Source: Candidatus Babelota bacterium (GTDB lineage Bacteria; Babelota; Babeliae; Babelales; JAUPTZ01). From it: a DNA stretch of 5,253 nucleotides. Location: NCBI GenBank assembly GCA_030917105.1, contig JAUPVI010000076.1, positions 1 through 5,253 of the forward strand. The letters run 5' to 3'. Both the position numbers and the translations under genes were made by a program. A model generated the notes under the pieces. That model was not told where the DNA came from. It saw only the letters and a list, made by a program, of their open reading frames with translations, and did not search any database. Position 1 is the stretch's first letter, and the number at the start of each line of letters is the position of its first letter. Positions 1-5,253 of this stretch are shown here, piece after piece.

Positions 1-717
1 CATGGTTATTGTAGGATTCTTTTCTACTAAACTAGCGGACATTTCTTTCGTAGGCTTTTGTGCTGGTTTTTCAGCTTGTGTGCGCTGCCCTTGGGCAGTA
101 GCAGCAACAACATGCGACTTGCTGGTATCGCCGTTCTTCCCAGCGACAGTGCTTGCGGGTAAGAGCGTTGCTTCTTCCTCCTTTGTATTCTGGCTGTTTG
201 AGAACTCAGCGGTAGGTGCAGAAGCCGCTGCAAGTATATCAGAGCTGGCGTTGCTTGCTGCATCATCAAGTGGAGCTGTTTCGCTAGTTGTGGCGGGGGC
301 TTCTCCGGCAGTACTTTGATGGCTTATGGCAGTTGACGAGTTATGCTGCGGCTTGGCTTGTTCTTTAGCATAGCCAGAGCCGTATCCATTGACTTCAACC
401 CCACCGGCAAGGAGGAATGGCAGAATACTACCAAAGAATAGTTGCGTTGTTGCAGCACGATTTTCTTTGGCGAAAAGTTTTTTGAGCTTAGCTTTGCTGA
501 GCTTGCCGCTCTTAAACAAGTAGGCCAAGTTCAAGAGGCCAGCGGCACCAAGCCCGATGGCATACTTGTGGGTATTTTCTTTGAGGTGGGTGTTAAATTT
601 GCCAAGTGTTGAGACCTCCGCACCGGCATCAGCGGCAGGGAGAGTGGTGTGTAGACTGTTGGTAGCAAGTGCTATAGTGAGGAGTAGAGAAAGTAAGCGT
701 AGGCGCTTGATATTCAT
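1..717 (-). CDS. Predicted exported/membrane protein with Ala/Ser/Thr-rich tail, C-terminus cut by window edge
   Basis: I do not recognise this family. Reading leftwards from the ATG at 717-715, the frame stays open for 239 codons to the window edge, so the C-terminus is missing. The N-terminus (MNIKRLRLLSLLLTIALA) is a basic stretch followed by a hydrophobic core, as in a Sec signal peptide, with possible cleavage near residues 28-31 (PAADA). A Gly/Ala/Leu-rich hydrophobic segment lies at about 52-68 and a second at about 92-108. Between them is a strongly basic stretch (about 69-87, rich in Lys). From about 115 onwards the chain is low complexity (Ala, Ser, Thr, Pro, Glu, Gln, few hydrophobics), probably disordered. 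If both segments span the membrane and the signal is cleaved, the basic loop would be cytoplasmic and the tail periplasmic; this is inference. The start is supported by a GGGGG stretch 6 nt upstream, a weak ribosome site. Coding is supported by the long open frame and the ordered signal/hydrophobic/tail layout. Confidence 0.8.
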   Translation of the reverse strand, partial: MNIKRLRLLSLLLTIALATNSLHTTLPAADAGAEVSTLGKFNTHLKENTHKYAIGLGAAGLLNLAYLFKSGKLSKAKLKKLFAKENRAATTQLFFGSILPFLLAGGVEVNGYGSGYAKEQAKPQHNSSTAISHQSTAGEAPATTSETAPLDDAASNASSDILAAASAPTAEFSNSQNTKEEEATLLPASTVAGKNGDTSKSHVVAATAQGQRTQAEKPAQKPTKEMSASLVEKNPTITM

Positions 718-802
718 AGAGGACCCCCGAGTAATTTTATGGCATTCATGCTTTATTCTGCACTATTTGAGTAAAAGAGCGCAAATGATTGCCGTTTTTG
801 AC

Positions 803-820
803 CAGGGTAAACGCATCTAA
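803..820 (+). repeat. Copy 1 of recurring motif CAGGRYAAACRYATCTAA
   Basis: The sequence is CAGGGTAAACGCATCTAA. It matches the reverse complement of 1079-1096 at 17 of 18 positions. With the next three bases (TTC) it matches 2508-2528 at 18 of 21. A second conserved block, GAATGCAGAAAAT at 831-843, follows it, as GAATGCGGAGAAAAT (2543-2557) does after copy 2. It lies 85 nt upstream of the leftward gene starting at 717. It could be an end of a decayed mobile element or a shared upstream regulatory site. Confidence 0.6.
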
Positions 821-853
821 TTCATTTGTAGAATGCAGAAAATGAAATAATAC

Positions 854-1029
854 CTATAGACGCGTAATTACGCGTCATTGCGAGGAACAAGGTGACGAAC
901 CGCCTTATGGCGAGTCACGCCTTAGGCCCTTTCGGGGCGGTGGCGGAGCAATCCAGCTATGAGCAATTCATGGATTGCCACCGGCGACGCTACGCTCGCT
1001 GTCGCAATGACGGCATTTGCCGTCTATAG
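854..1029. repeat. 176-bp nested palindromic (MITE/REP-like) element
   Basis: The outer arms CTATAGACG (854-862) and CGTCTATAG (1021-1029) are inverted. Each end carries its own hairpin: GACGCGTAATTACGCGTC (859-876, a perfect palindrome) on the left and GACGGC-ATTT-GCCGTC (1009-1024) on the right. Inside these are perfect 11-bp arms CGTCATTGCGA (873-883) and TCGCAATGACG (1002-1012), then GCAATCCA (948-955) and TGGATTGC (971-978). Smaller hairpins are GTGAC/GTCAC (892-896, 914-918) enclosing CGCC-TTAT-GGCG (901-912), and GCCCT/GGGGC (926-930, 934-938). The CGTCATTGCGA and TGGATTGC signatures resemble dispersed palindromic repeats known in Rickettsia and other bacteria. Only one copy is in this window, so its dispersed nature is inferred. 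Confidence 0.75.
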
Positions 1030-1078
1030 AGTTTTAATCTATGCAGTGAGATGCAAAAAATATTACTACAGCGGCTCG

Positions 1079-1096
1079 TTAGATACGTTTACCCTG
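1079..1096 (-). repeat. Copy 2 of the recurring motif, inverted, right flank of the structured element
   Basis: Read on the minus strand this is CAGGGTAAACGTATCTAA, one mismatch from the copy at 803-820. The two copies point towards each other and enclose 803-1096 (294 bp), the geometry of terminal inverted repeats. It lies 30 nt beyond the stop codon of the EVE gene. Similarity to the other copies fades after ATCTAA. Confidence 0.55.
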
Positions 1097-1126
1097 CAAA
1101 AGCACTACATCATGAAGGCAGGCGAC

Positions 1127-1564
1127 TTACGGCACCCGCCCCAACATTGCACGAGCAATGACTTCAAACGAAGTCTCATCAATTTCTAAAAAGCCGTACC
1201 GAAAAACCATGCCCCATGATTGCTTGTTTCGAATAAACGGCAACTCAGGAAGCAATGGCACAATATCAACCGCACACGCCTCTTCAAAGTAAGCCACATT
1301 GCGACGAAATGGCTTGAACCCTGGAAATTGCTCAACTTGATACGGTACATCATCAGTTACAACACCTAGTGCCGTGAATTGCTTGCACGCAACAGACCCA
1401 TCCATTACAAGCTTCGGCGAGTAATAAATAACAATGTCACCTTTATGCAGCCGCGTAGCCGGCAACGATTTGCCATGACAAAACTGGCAAATGCCAATCT
1501 TTTTTCCATTCTGCACATGTTCCTTCGAAGCCACACCAATCCAAAACCGCCTACTTTTCTCCAT
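1127..1564 (-). CDS. EVE domain (PUA-like) protein, UPF0310-type
   Basis: A 145-residue protein that is essentially one EVE domain. Recognisable blocks in order are FWIGVASKEHV near the N-terminus (about 7-17), GICQFCHGK (24-32), GDIVIYYSPK (42-51), FTALGVV and YQVEQFPGFKPFRR (about 63-88), then FIRNKQSWGMVFRYGFLEI (about 110-128) and SFEVIARAM at the end. This pattern and length fit standalone bacterial EVE proteins. The fold is PUA-like and related to YTH domains; family members are thought to bind RNA or modified bases, but the exact role of this type is unknown. Two ATGs are adjacent (1567 and 1564). A GGAGG at 1570-1574 lies 2 nt from the first and 5 nt from the second, so I chose the second. 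It overlaps the end of the MarR gene by 14 nt (17 with the first ATG), indicating one transcript and coupled translation. Likely cytoplasmic; the MarR protein upstream is the obvious regulator. Confidence 0.93.
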   Translation of the reverse strand: MEKSRRFWIGVASKEHVQNGKKIGICQFCHGKSLPATRLHKGDIVIYYSPKLVMDGSVACKQFTALGVVTDDVPYQVEQFPGFKPFRRNVAYFEEACAVDIVPLLPELPFIRNKQSWGMVFRYGFLEIDETSFEVIARAMLGRVP

Positions 1565-2018
1565 CATAGCCTCCAGCTACTAATTTGCTAAATAAGGTAA
1601 TAAGCATCTGTTCCTCATGTGGTGCCACGCTGCCAAAGAAGAGTGCATCCGCCGCCTCAACAAGCGGCACAATCTGTTGCACCAATAACTTGCCTTCTTC
1701 GGTTAACTGCATTGTCTTTGCGCGCAAATCTGCTCCATGGTCACTGCGAAAAACCAGACCTCGTTCAGTCAACGCTTTAAGTGATTTTGATACATTCATT
1801 TTATCCAGCTTTGACCACATGGCTAAGTCAGCTTGCGTTGGCTGGCATTCATGGGCGCACAACCATAATAAAAGAGCCATAATCACAAACTGGGAGTGAG
1901 TGAGCTCAAAGCATTCGAGTGCTTTTTTAATGTGGCGCTCCCACAACGTCGTCGTTTGCCAGAGCAAGAACCCTGGACTATCCTGCGGCTTTTCAAAGCC
2001 AAAAGGCAACTTAGTCAT
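1551..2018 (-). CDS. MarR-family winged-helix transcriptional regulator
   Basis: 155 residues, normal for the family. Residues about 13-56 are helical, with SPGFLLWQTTTLWERHIKKAL followed by ELTHSQFVIMALLLWL, the usual MarR dimer helix and first helix of the DNA-binding domain. The helix-turn-helix is TQADLAMWSKLDKMNVSKSL (61-80), then KALTERGLVFR. The wing shows SDHGADLRAKTMQLTEEG (about 92-109), with the Asp-x-Arg and LT..G features typical of MarR wings. The C-terminal helices would complete the dimer interface. Such proteins usually repress their own operon until a small molecule binds. The ATG overlaps the SRPBCC stop in ATGACTAA (8 nt), and GAGGG (2023-2027) lies 4 nt upstream, so translation is coupled. 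The overlap with the EVE start downstream makes it the middle gene of a three-gene unit. The ligand is unknown; the family call is secure. Confidence 0.93.
   Translation of the reverse strand: MTKLPFGFEKPQDSPGFLLWQTTTLWERHIKKALECFELTHSQFVIMALLLWLCAHECQPTQADLAMWSKLDKMNVSKSLKALTERGLVFRSDHGADLRAKTMQLTEEGKLLVQQIVPLVEAADALFFGSVAPHEEQMLITLFSKLVAGGYDGEK
1570..1574 (-). promoter_or_regulatory. Shine-Dalgarno GGAGG that decides the EVE start
   Basis: GGAGG on the minus strand, inside the last codons of the MarR gene. It is 2 nt from the ATG at 1567 and 5 nt from the ATG at 1564. The second distance is within the usual range and the first is too short, so the start at 1564 is favoured. Confidence 0.65.
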
Positions 2019-2436
2019 GTATCCCTCGTGCTTGCTGTATAAGCGCTTCCGTCTCTGTAGGAAAACTCGCCGCCACCCCCTGCGCTACCAACTTAATCCA
2101 TACCCAGCGTAACGGGCCGGTAACAACCAACGTATTGGTTATCTTTAAGCCCTCCGCGGCTTCTTCTAACGCATGAGTATTATACATCTTGGCCCCAAAA
2201 AAACTGGTGCCATCAGTAAACGAGGAAAGCTCATTAACTTCAGTAATATCTATTTTGATCGGTTTCATACCTTTTGGCTGCAGCATAAAATGATTGCCAA
2301 CCGCAAATGGCCCCTGCAATACGCAAGAGACTAGGTCATCATGCCATCGCGGCCAATTATTAATATCGGTCCACAGCCGCCAGACAGCTTCTTTTTTGAC
2401 GTCAGGATAGGTCTTAGTAAATATTTGTTTCCACAT
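2011..2436 (-). CDS. SRPBCC (START/Bet v1-like) ligand-binding family protein
   Basis: 141 residues from the ATG at 2436, chosen because AAAGGAA (2441-2447) lies 4 nt upstream and because the protein then begins directly with the domain's first strand (MWKQIFTKTYPDVKKEAVWRLW). An in-frame ATG at 2499 would add 21 residues without family character. The DINNWPRWHDDL stretch (24-35) is the hallmark helix of the SRPBCC/polyketide-cyclase group. It is followed by GPFAVGNHFMLQPKGMKPIKIDITEVNE (about 42-69), alternating strands typical of the helix-grip fold, and a C-terminal helix (about 111-137). These proteins form a hydrophobic pocket; members include lipid or polyketide binders and stress-related proteins. 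No catalytic residue can be named here. It is the first gene of the leftward operon and overlaps the MarR gene by 8 nt. A role in binding or modifying the small molecule sensed by MarR is plausible but inferred. Confidence 0.9.
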   Translation of the reverse strand: MWKQIFTKTYPDVKKEAVWRLWTDINNWPRWHDDLVSCVLQGPFAVGNHFMLQPKGMKPIKIDITEVNELSSFTDGTSFFGAKMYNTHALEEAAEGLKITNTLVVTGPLRWVWIKLVAQGVAASFPTETEALIQQARGIHD

Positions 2437-2501
2437 AAAGTTCCTTTGATTAAAGCAATATTGGTAAGCAAGGTTACTAAATGCAAGTGGTTTTAGCAAA
2501 A

Positions 2502-2517
2502 GTTTGTCAGGACAAAC
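2502..2517. promoter_or_regulatory. Palindrome GTTTGTC-AG-GACAAAC, candidate operator
   Basis: Perfect 7-bp arms around a 2-bp centre, nested within a wider inverted pair TTTTAGC (2491-2497) / GCTAAAA (2530-2536). It lies 65-92 nt upstream of the SRPBCC start and 187 nt upstream of the GntR start. A 16-bp symmetrical site of this kind suits a dimeric MarR or GntR regulator, both encoded next to it. Because it overlaps the recurring motif it could instead be a hairpin of a repeat element. No binding data can be inferred from sequence. Confidence 0.45.
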
Positions 2518-2528
2518 ACATCTAATTC
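2508..2528 (+). repeat. Copy 3 of the recurring motif, in the divergent spacer
   Basis: CAGGACAAACACATCTAATTC matches 803-823 at 18 of 21 positions. The related block GAATGCGGAGAAAAT follows at 2543-2557 (GAATGCAGAAAAT at 831-843). The gap between the two blocks is 7 nt longer than in copy 1. It lies 71 nt upstream of the leftward SRPBCC start and has the same orientation relative to that gene as copy 1 has to the gene at 717. Confidence 0.55.
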
Positions 2529-2598
2529 CGCTAAAAGCTGAAGAATGCGGAGAAAATAGATTTCGCGATTTATCTTCACCAAGGGAGACAAGAACACC

Positions 2599-2642
2599 AA
2601 TTTTTTAACGTACAAAAATTATTTTTAAGATGTTAAAAAATT
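2599..2642. promoter_or_regulatory. 11-bp perfect inverted repeat, candidate operator of the GntR/exporter operon
   Basis: AATTTTTTAAC (2599-2609) and GTTAAAAAATT (2632-2642) are exact inverted copies separated by 22 bp, with half-site centres 33 bp apart, about three helical turns. The right arm ends 7 bp before the predicted -35 hexamer of the rightward promoter. This suits an activator or looping repressor site. The sequence is A/T-rich, so some chance contribution is possible. Confidence 0.45.
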
Positions 2643-2649
2643 ATTTTAA

Positions 2650-2679
2650 TGGACAAAATAGAGGTTTGGCTGCTATCAT
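2650..2679 (+). promoter_or_regulatory. Sigma-70-like promoter for the GntR/ABC operon
   Basis: TGGACA (2650-2655) and TATCAT (2674-2679) are separated by 18 bp. Each has one mismatch to consensus, and a TG one base before the -10 gives an extended -10. Transcription would start near 2686, leaving a leader of about 18 nt that contains the AAGGAG ribosome site at 2691-2696, 7 nt before the ATG at 2704. Confidence 0.6.
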
Positions 2680-2703
2680 TTTGGGGAATTAAGGAGAAAT
2701 TTC

Positions 2704-3420
2704 ATGGAACCAAATGCCTTTGCTACCCCTATTCTATCCACCGCCATCACCTTTACTGCCGAGAGCACATTTGTACAACAGTGCTACGATCAGCTTCAGC
2801 AAGAAATCATGCAAAACACTCTCAAACCAGGAGAAAAACTTAAAGTTCAGCATCTCATGAAGCGGTTTGGCATTGGCCAAGGACCTATCCGAGAAGCACT
2901 TTCCCGCCTGAGCGCCTTTGGCCTGGTCGAGGCAACAGAGAATAAAGGGTTTCGCGTTGCACGAATTTCAGAGGCAGATATTACCGATACATACAATACC
3001 TTCACTCACATCGAAAACCTAGCTCTTGAGTTGGCAATAAAACAGGGTGACCATATCTGGGAGGGGGCCGTAGTTGCTGCTCTCCATACCCTATCACTAG
3101 TTGAACGAGAAGAATCAGCTGAACCATACGCTACCTGGGCGGAGCGGAATTACAATTTTCACGTAGCTCTTATCTCCGGATGCAATTCTCCCCTATTACT
3201 AGAAATTCGCTATCGCCTGTATATGAAATTTGATCGCTATTGCCGCATGGCCTTTGAGGTAAGCAACCGTAATCTCCCGACAAATCATACTGAACATAGA
3301 GAATTAGCAGAGGCAGTACTCAAAAAAGATATAGTGCTCGCCCACAAGATTAATACGTATCACATTAATGCGAATCGAGAACTGATTATTGAGAAGTTGA
3401 AGAGCTTAAAACTTATTTAA
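2704..3420 (+). CDS. GntR-family transcriptional regulator, FadR/FCD subfamily
   Basis: 238 residues, the usual size for this subfamily. The N-terminal winged helix (about 22-88) shows the GntR signature: IMQNTLKPGEKL (35-46), LMKRFGIGQGPIREALSRL (51-69), then GLVEATENKGFRVA (73-86). The C-terminal all-helical FCD domain (about 91-232) binds a small-molecule effector and often a metal. The family's metal-site histidines are at H153 (NFHVAL), H198 (TEHRELAEA) and H220, with the normal 22-residue spacing of the last two. The position four residues before H153, usually Asp, is Asn149. The overall pattern (IGQGPIREALS, SGCNSPLLLEIR) recalls CsiR-like regulators, but the effector cannot be assigned. 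The start is fixed by AAGGAG 7 nt upstream and the promoter at 2650-2679. The exporter gene follows after 11 nt, so the two are probably co-transcribed and the exporter is the likely target, along with autoregulation. Confidence 0.94.
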   Translation: MEPNAFATPILSTAITFTAESTFVQQCYDQLQQEIMQNTLKPGEKLKVQHLMKRFGIGQGPIREALSRLSAFGLVEATENKGFRVARISEADITDTYNTFTHIENLALELAIKQGDHIWEGAVVAALHTLSLVEREESAEPYATWAERNYNFHVALISGCNSPLLLEIRYRLYMKFDRYCRMAFEVSNRNLPTNHTEHRELAEAVLKKDIVLAHKINTYHINANRELIIEKLKSLKLI

Positions 3421-3431
3421 AGGAACCCCAC

Positions 3432-5198
3432 ATGAAACCGAGAAGCCCACTGCTGACGCTCCTCAGTCACAGTACTATTTCCACCCACACCCTCCTCTGC
3501 GCCATGCTCTATTCCGCGCTCAATAAAATATGTGACATTGTGCCGGAAATCCTGATTGGTATCTCCATTGACATTATTGTAAACCAAAGCCACTCTCTCG
3601 TGGCTAACCTCACTGGCGTCATCGACCCATTCTATCAACTGTATTGGGTCGGCGCACTCACTGCCTTGCTTTGGATTTTAGAATCAATCTTTGAATACCT
3701 CTACTGCATAACCTGGAGCAAGCTGGCACATAGCATTCAGCATGAATTACGGCTCAAAGCGTACGAAGCTCTGCAAAACCAAGATTTGGCTTTTTTTGAG
3801 CAGACCAGCGGCGGAAACCTCGTCGCCACATTGCATGATGACATCAACCAACTCCGGCAATTCTTGAGTCAGTTCCCGAATGAAGCAATACAACTTTTCA
3901 TCAATATTGTAGTGCTCGGCTACATGTTCTTTTGGCTGGCGCCAATGATTGCCTTCTGCACGCTCATTCCTATTCCATTCGTACTTGGTATTGCATACCA
4001 TTTTCAGCACAAGTTAGCCGCACTCTATGACACCGTACGTACAACTTCGGCTGCGGTTGCCAGCCACATCTCCTATCGCCTGCATGGCATAACCACCATC
4101 AAAAGCTACACAACTGAACAGTATGAGCTTACCCACCTAAATACTAAAAGCAGCCACTATAAAATTGCAAATTCACATGCAAGCCAGGCTCAAGCACAGT
4201 ATATTCCGATTGTGCGCATGGCAATTATGGCTGGATTTATTATGGCGCTCACCTTAGGAGGTATATATGCATTGCAAGGAAAATTGCCTATCAACTGGTA
4301 TGCCGCGCTTGTCTTTTTAAGTCAACGATTTTTGTGGCCGTTCACTGCCGTTAGCAACATGACCGATACGTATGAACAATCAGCAGCTTGTGCAAAACGG
4401 ATACTCACTATTTTGGAAAGCAGTCCAATCATCGCCGACGCACCGACTGCAAACCCTCAGCTTGTTATCAAAAACGGCACAATCGACTTTTCTAATGTCA
4501 CATTCGGTTACAACACAGAAGCCCCACTCTTTAACCAACTGAGTTTTACCATTCAGCCACGCACCACCGTTGCCTTTGTTGGCACGACCGGTTCGGGGAA
4601 AAGTAGCATTATTAAGCTCCTGCTCCGTTTCTATCAACCAACCGGCGGAAGCATTACTCTGGGCGGCTACGAGAGTACAGACCTCACACTGCATGCATTG
4701 CGCTCGGCAATCGGATTTGTAAGCCAAGAAGTATACTTGGTTGAAGGCACCATCGCCGACAATATTTGCTACGGCAGTTTTGATGCGTCAGAAGCTGCCA
4801 TTATTGCAGCAGCAAAACAAGCGCAGGCCCACGACTTTATTACGGCACTACCGGCAGGCTATGACACCGTTGTTCAAGAACACGGCAAAAATCTCTCCGG
4901 CGGACAACGTCAGCGGATAGCCATCGCCCGTGCTATCATCAAAAAAGCGCCAATTATTGTGCTTGATGAAGCAACATCAGCAGTTGACAATGAAACGGAA
5001 GCGGCCATCGGGCGAGCAATTACCGAACTCAAGAAAGATCATACGATTATTATTATCGCCCACCGACTCACCACGGTACGCAACGCTGATACTATTTATG
5101 TCCTCGATCACGATGCAATTGTGGAGTCCGGCACACATGACACATTACTGGAAAAAGGCGGCTTATATGCTAAGCTTTGCGCCCATCAGGCACAATAA
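3432..5198 (+). CDS. ABC exporter half-transporter (fused membrane and ATPase domains)
   Basis: 588 residues, the standard length of an MsbA-like half-transporter. The membrane domain (about 1-310) has roughly six hydrophobic segments (near 22-50, 68-92, 152-170, 171-190, 260-282, 288-306) with long cytoplasmic helices between them. The ATPase domain begins at about 345: A-loop Tyr360, Walker A GTTGSGKSS (384-392), Q-loop Gln432, signature LSGGQ (488-492), Walker B IIVLDE (508-513, catalytic Glu513), D-loop SAVDN (516-520) and switch His544 (AHR). All key residues are present, so it should be an active ATPase, working as a homodimer or with a partner encoded elsewhere. The substrate (lipid, peptide or drug) cannot be told; there is no peptidase domain at the N-terminus. 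AAAGGAA ahead of the ATG overlaps the regulator's stop codon, and 11 nt separates the genes, indicating one operon under GntR control. Confidence 0.96.
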   Translation: MKPRSPLLTLLSHSTISTHTLLCAMLYSALNKICDIVPEILIGISIDIIVNQSHSLVANLTGVIDPFYQLYWVGALTALLWILESIFEYLYCITWSKLAHSIQHELRLKAYEALQNQDLAFFEQTSGGNLVATLHDDINQLRQFLSQFPNEAIQLFINIVVLGYMFFWLAPMIAFCTLIPIPFVLGIAYHFQHKLAALYDTVRTTSAAVASHISYRLHGITTIKSYTTEQYELTHLNTKSSHYKIANSHASQAQAQYIPIVRMAIMAGFIMALTLGGIYALQGKLPINWYAALVFLSQRFLWPFTAVSNMTDTYEQSAACAKRILTILESSPIIADAPTANPQLVIKNGTIDFSNVTFGYNTEAPLFNQLSFTIQPRTTVAFVGTTGSGKSSIIKLLLRFYQPTGGSITLGGYESTDLTLHALRSAIGFVSQEVYLVEGTIADNICYGSFDASEAAIIAAAKQAQAHDFITALPAGYDTVVQEHGKNLSGGQRQRIAIARAIIKKAPIIVLDEATSAVDNETEAAIGRAITELKKDHTIIIIAHRLTTVRNADTIYVLDHDAIVESGTHDTLLEKGGLYAKLCAHQAQ

Positions 5199-5220
5199 AA
5201 CCAAGGAGCTGTCGCTTTCT

Positions 5221-5253
5221 ATGATGCAATGGATGGGTGATGCGTGTAAGCCA
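5221..5253 (+). CDS. Possible start of a third operon gene, cut by window edge
   Basis: An ATG pair at 5221/5224 opens a frame (MMQWMGDACKP) that runs off the window. AAGGAG at 5203-5208 lies 5 nt after the exporter stop and 12 nt before the first ATG, rather long for a ribosome site but usable. Only 11 codons are visible, so no product can be proposed. The 22-nt gap from the exporter stop, and the lack of any terminator hairpin, would make it co-transcribed. Confidence 0.4.
   Translation, partial: MMQWMGDACKP

Larger units (their letters stand above)
718..1126. other. 409-bp non-coding stretch with nested repeats
   Basis: This gap lies between the stop of the EVE gene and the start of the next leftward gene. 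I see no credible gene in it. The longest open frame (959-1189, rightward) is a translation of the palindromic repeat that runs into the antisense of the EVE gene. It contains the 176-bp structured element (854-1029) and two outer motif copies in inverted orientation (803-820, 1079-1096). The leftward gene at 717 must have its promoter in 718-853 or be read from the operon upstream; I found no convincing -35/-10 pair. No classical hairpin plus T-run terminator follows the EVE gene, although the structured element could act as one. Confidence 0.7.

Noticed and set aside
2..319. Rightward 105-codon open frame at the left edge
   Set aside because: It lies opposite the better-supported leftward gene, which has a signal peptide and an uninterrupted frame; it is the antisense of that gene's low-complexity tail.
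557..820. Rightward 87-codon open frame
   Set aside because: It is antisense to the 5' part of the exported-protein gene and its upstream region, with no ribosome site or recognisable domain.
718..853. Promoter for the leftward gene at 717 (for example TAAAAT close to the start)
   Set aside because: The only good -10-like hexamer is too near the start codon and no matching -35 is present.
1009..1024. GACGGC-ATTT-GCCGTC hairpin as the terminator of the EVE operon
   Set aside because: It is not followed by a T-run on the leftward strand and is better explained as the terminal hairpin of the repeat element.
854..1029. CRISPR array or tRNA-like gene
   Set aside because: There are no regularly spaced direct repeats and no cloverleaf; the structure is a set of nested inverted repeats.
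959..1189. Rightward 76-codon open frame (MSNSWIATGDATLAVAMTA...)
   Set aside because: Its first part is a translation of the palindromic repeat, its end is antisense to the EVE gene, and it has no ribosome site or family character.
2437..2499. Longer N-terminus for the SRPBCC protein from the ATG at 2499
   Set aside because: The added 21 residues lack family character, and the ATG at 2436 has AAAGGAA just upstream and starts directly at the domain.

Overview
The window is bacterial and probably comes from a Gram-negative organism of moderate G+C content. No gene here identifies the lineage. A large nested palindromic repeat (CGTCATTGCGA ... TCGCAATGACG arms with inner GCAATCCA/TGGATTGC arms) resembles the dispersed palindromic elements common in Rickettsiales and other host-associated bacteria. 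That is only a weak hint of a host- or protist-associated lifestyle.

Layout: everything left of about 2.5 kb is transcribed leftwards, and everything right of it rightwards, from a shared divergent spacer at 2437-2703. From the left edge: (i) a 3'-truncated, leftward gene (1-717) for a predicted exported protein with two hydrophobic segments and a long Ala/Ser/Thr-rich tail; (ii) a 409-bp non-coding stretch (718-1126) holding a 176-bp structured repeat (854-1029), bracketed by an inverted pair of an 18-bp motif (803-820 and 1079-1096); (iii) a compact leftward operon SRPBCC (2436-2011), MarR (2018-1551), EVE (1564-1127), whose genes overlap by 8 and 14 nt; (iv) the divergent spacer, with a third copy of the 18-bp motif overlapping a perfect 7-bp-arm palindrome, an 11-bp perfect inverted repeat, and a good extended -10 promoter; (v) a rightward operon with a FadR/FCD-type GntR regulator (2704-3420) and, 11 nt later, a complete ABC half-exporter (3432-5198); (vi) the possible first codons of another gene at 5221.

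Functionally the window looks like two small regulator-plus-effector units back to back. The MarR protein probably controls its own operon with a START-like ligand-binding protein and an EVE-domain (PUA-like) protein. The GntR protein probably controls itself and the exporter, perhaps in response to the exported compound. Ligands and substrates cannot be read from the sequence. The most unusual material is the repeat architecture: a MITE-like element whose terminal hairpins keep base pairing while their sequence differs, and a recurring motif found upstream of two leftward genes.
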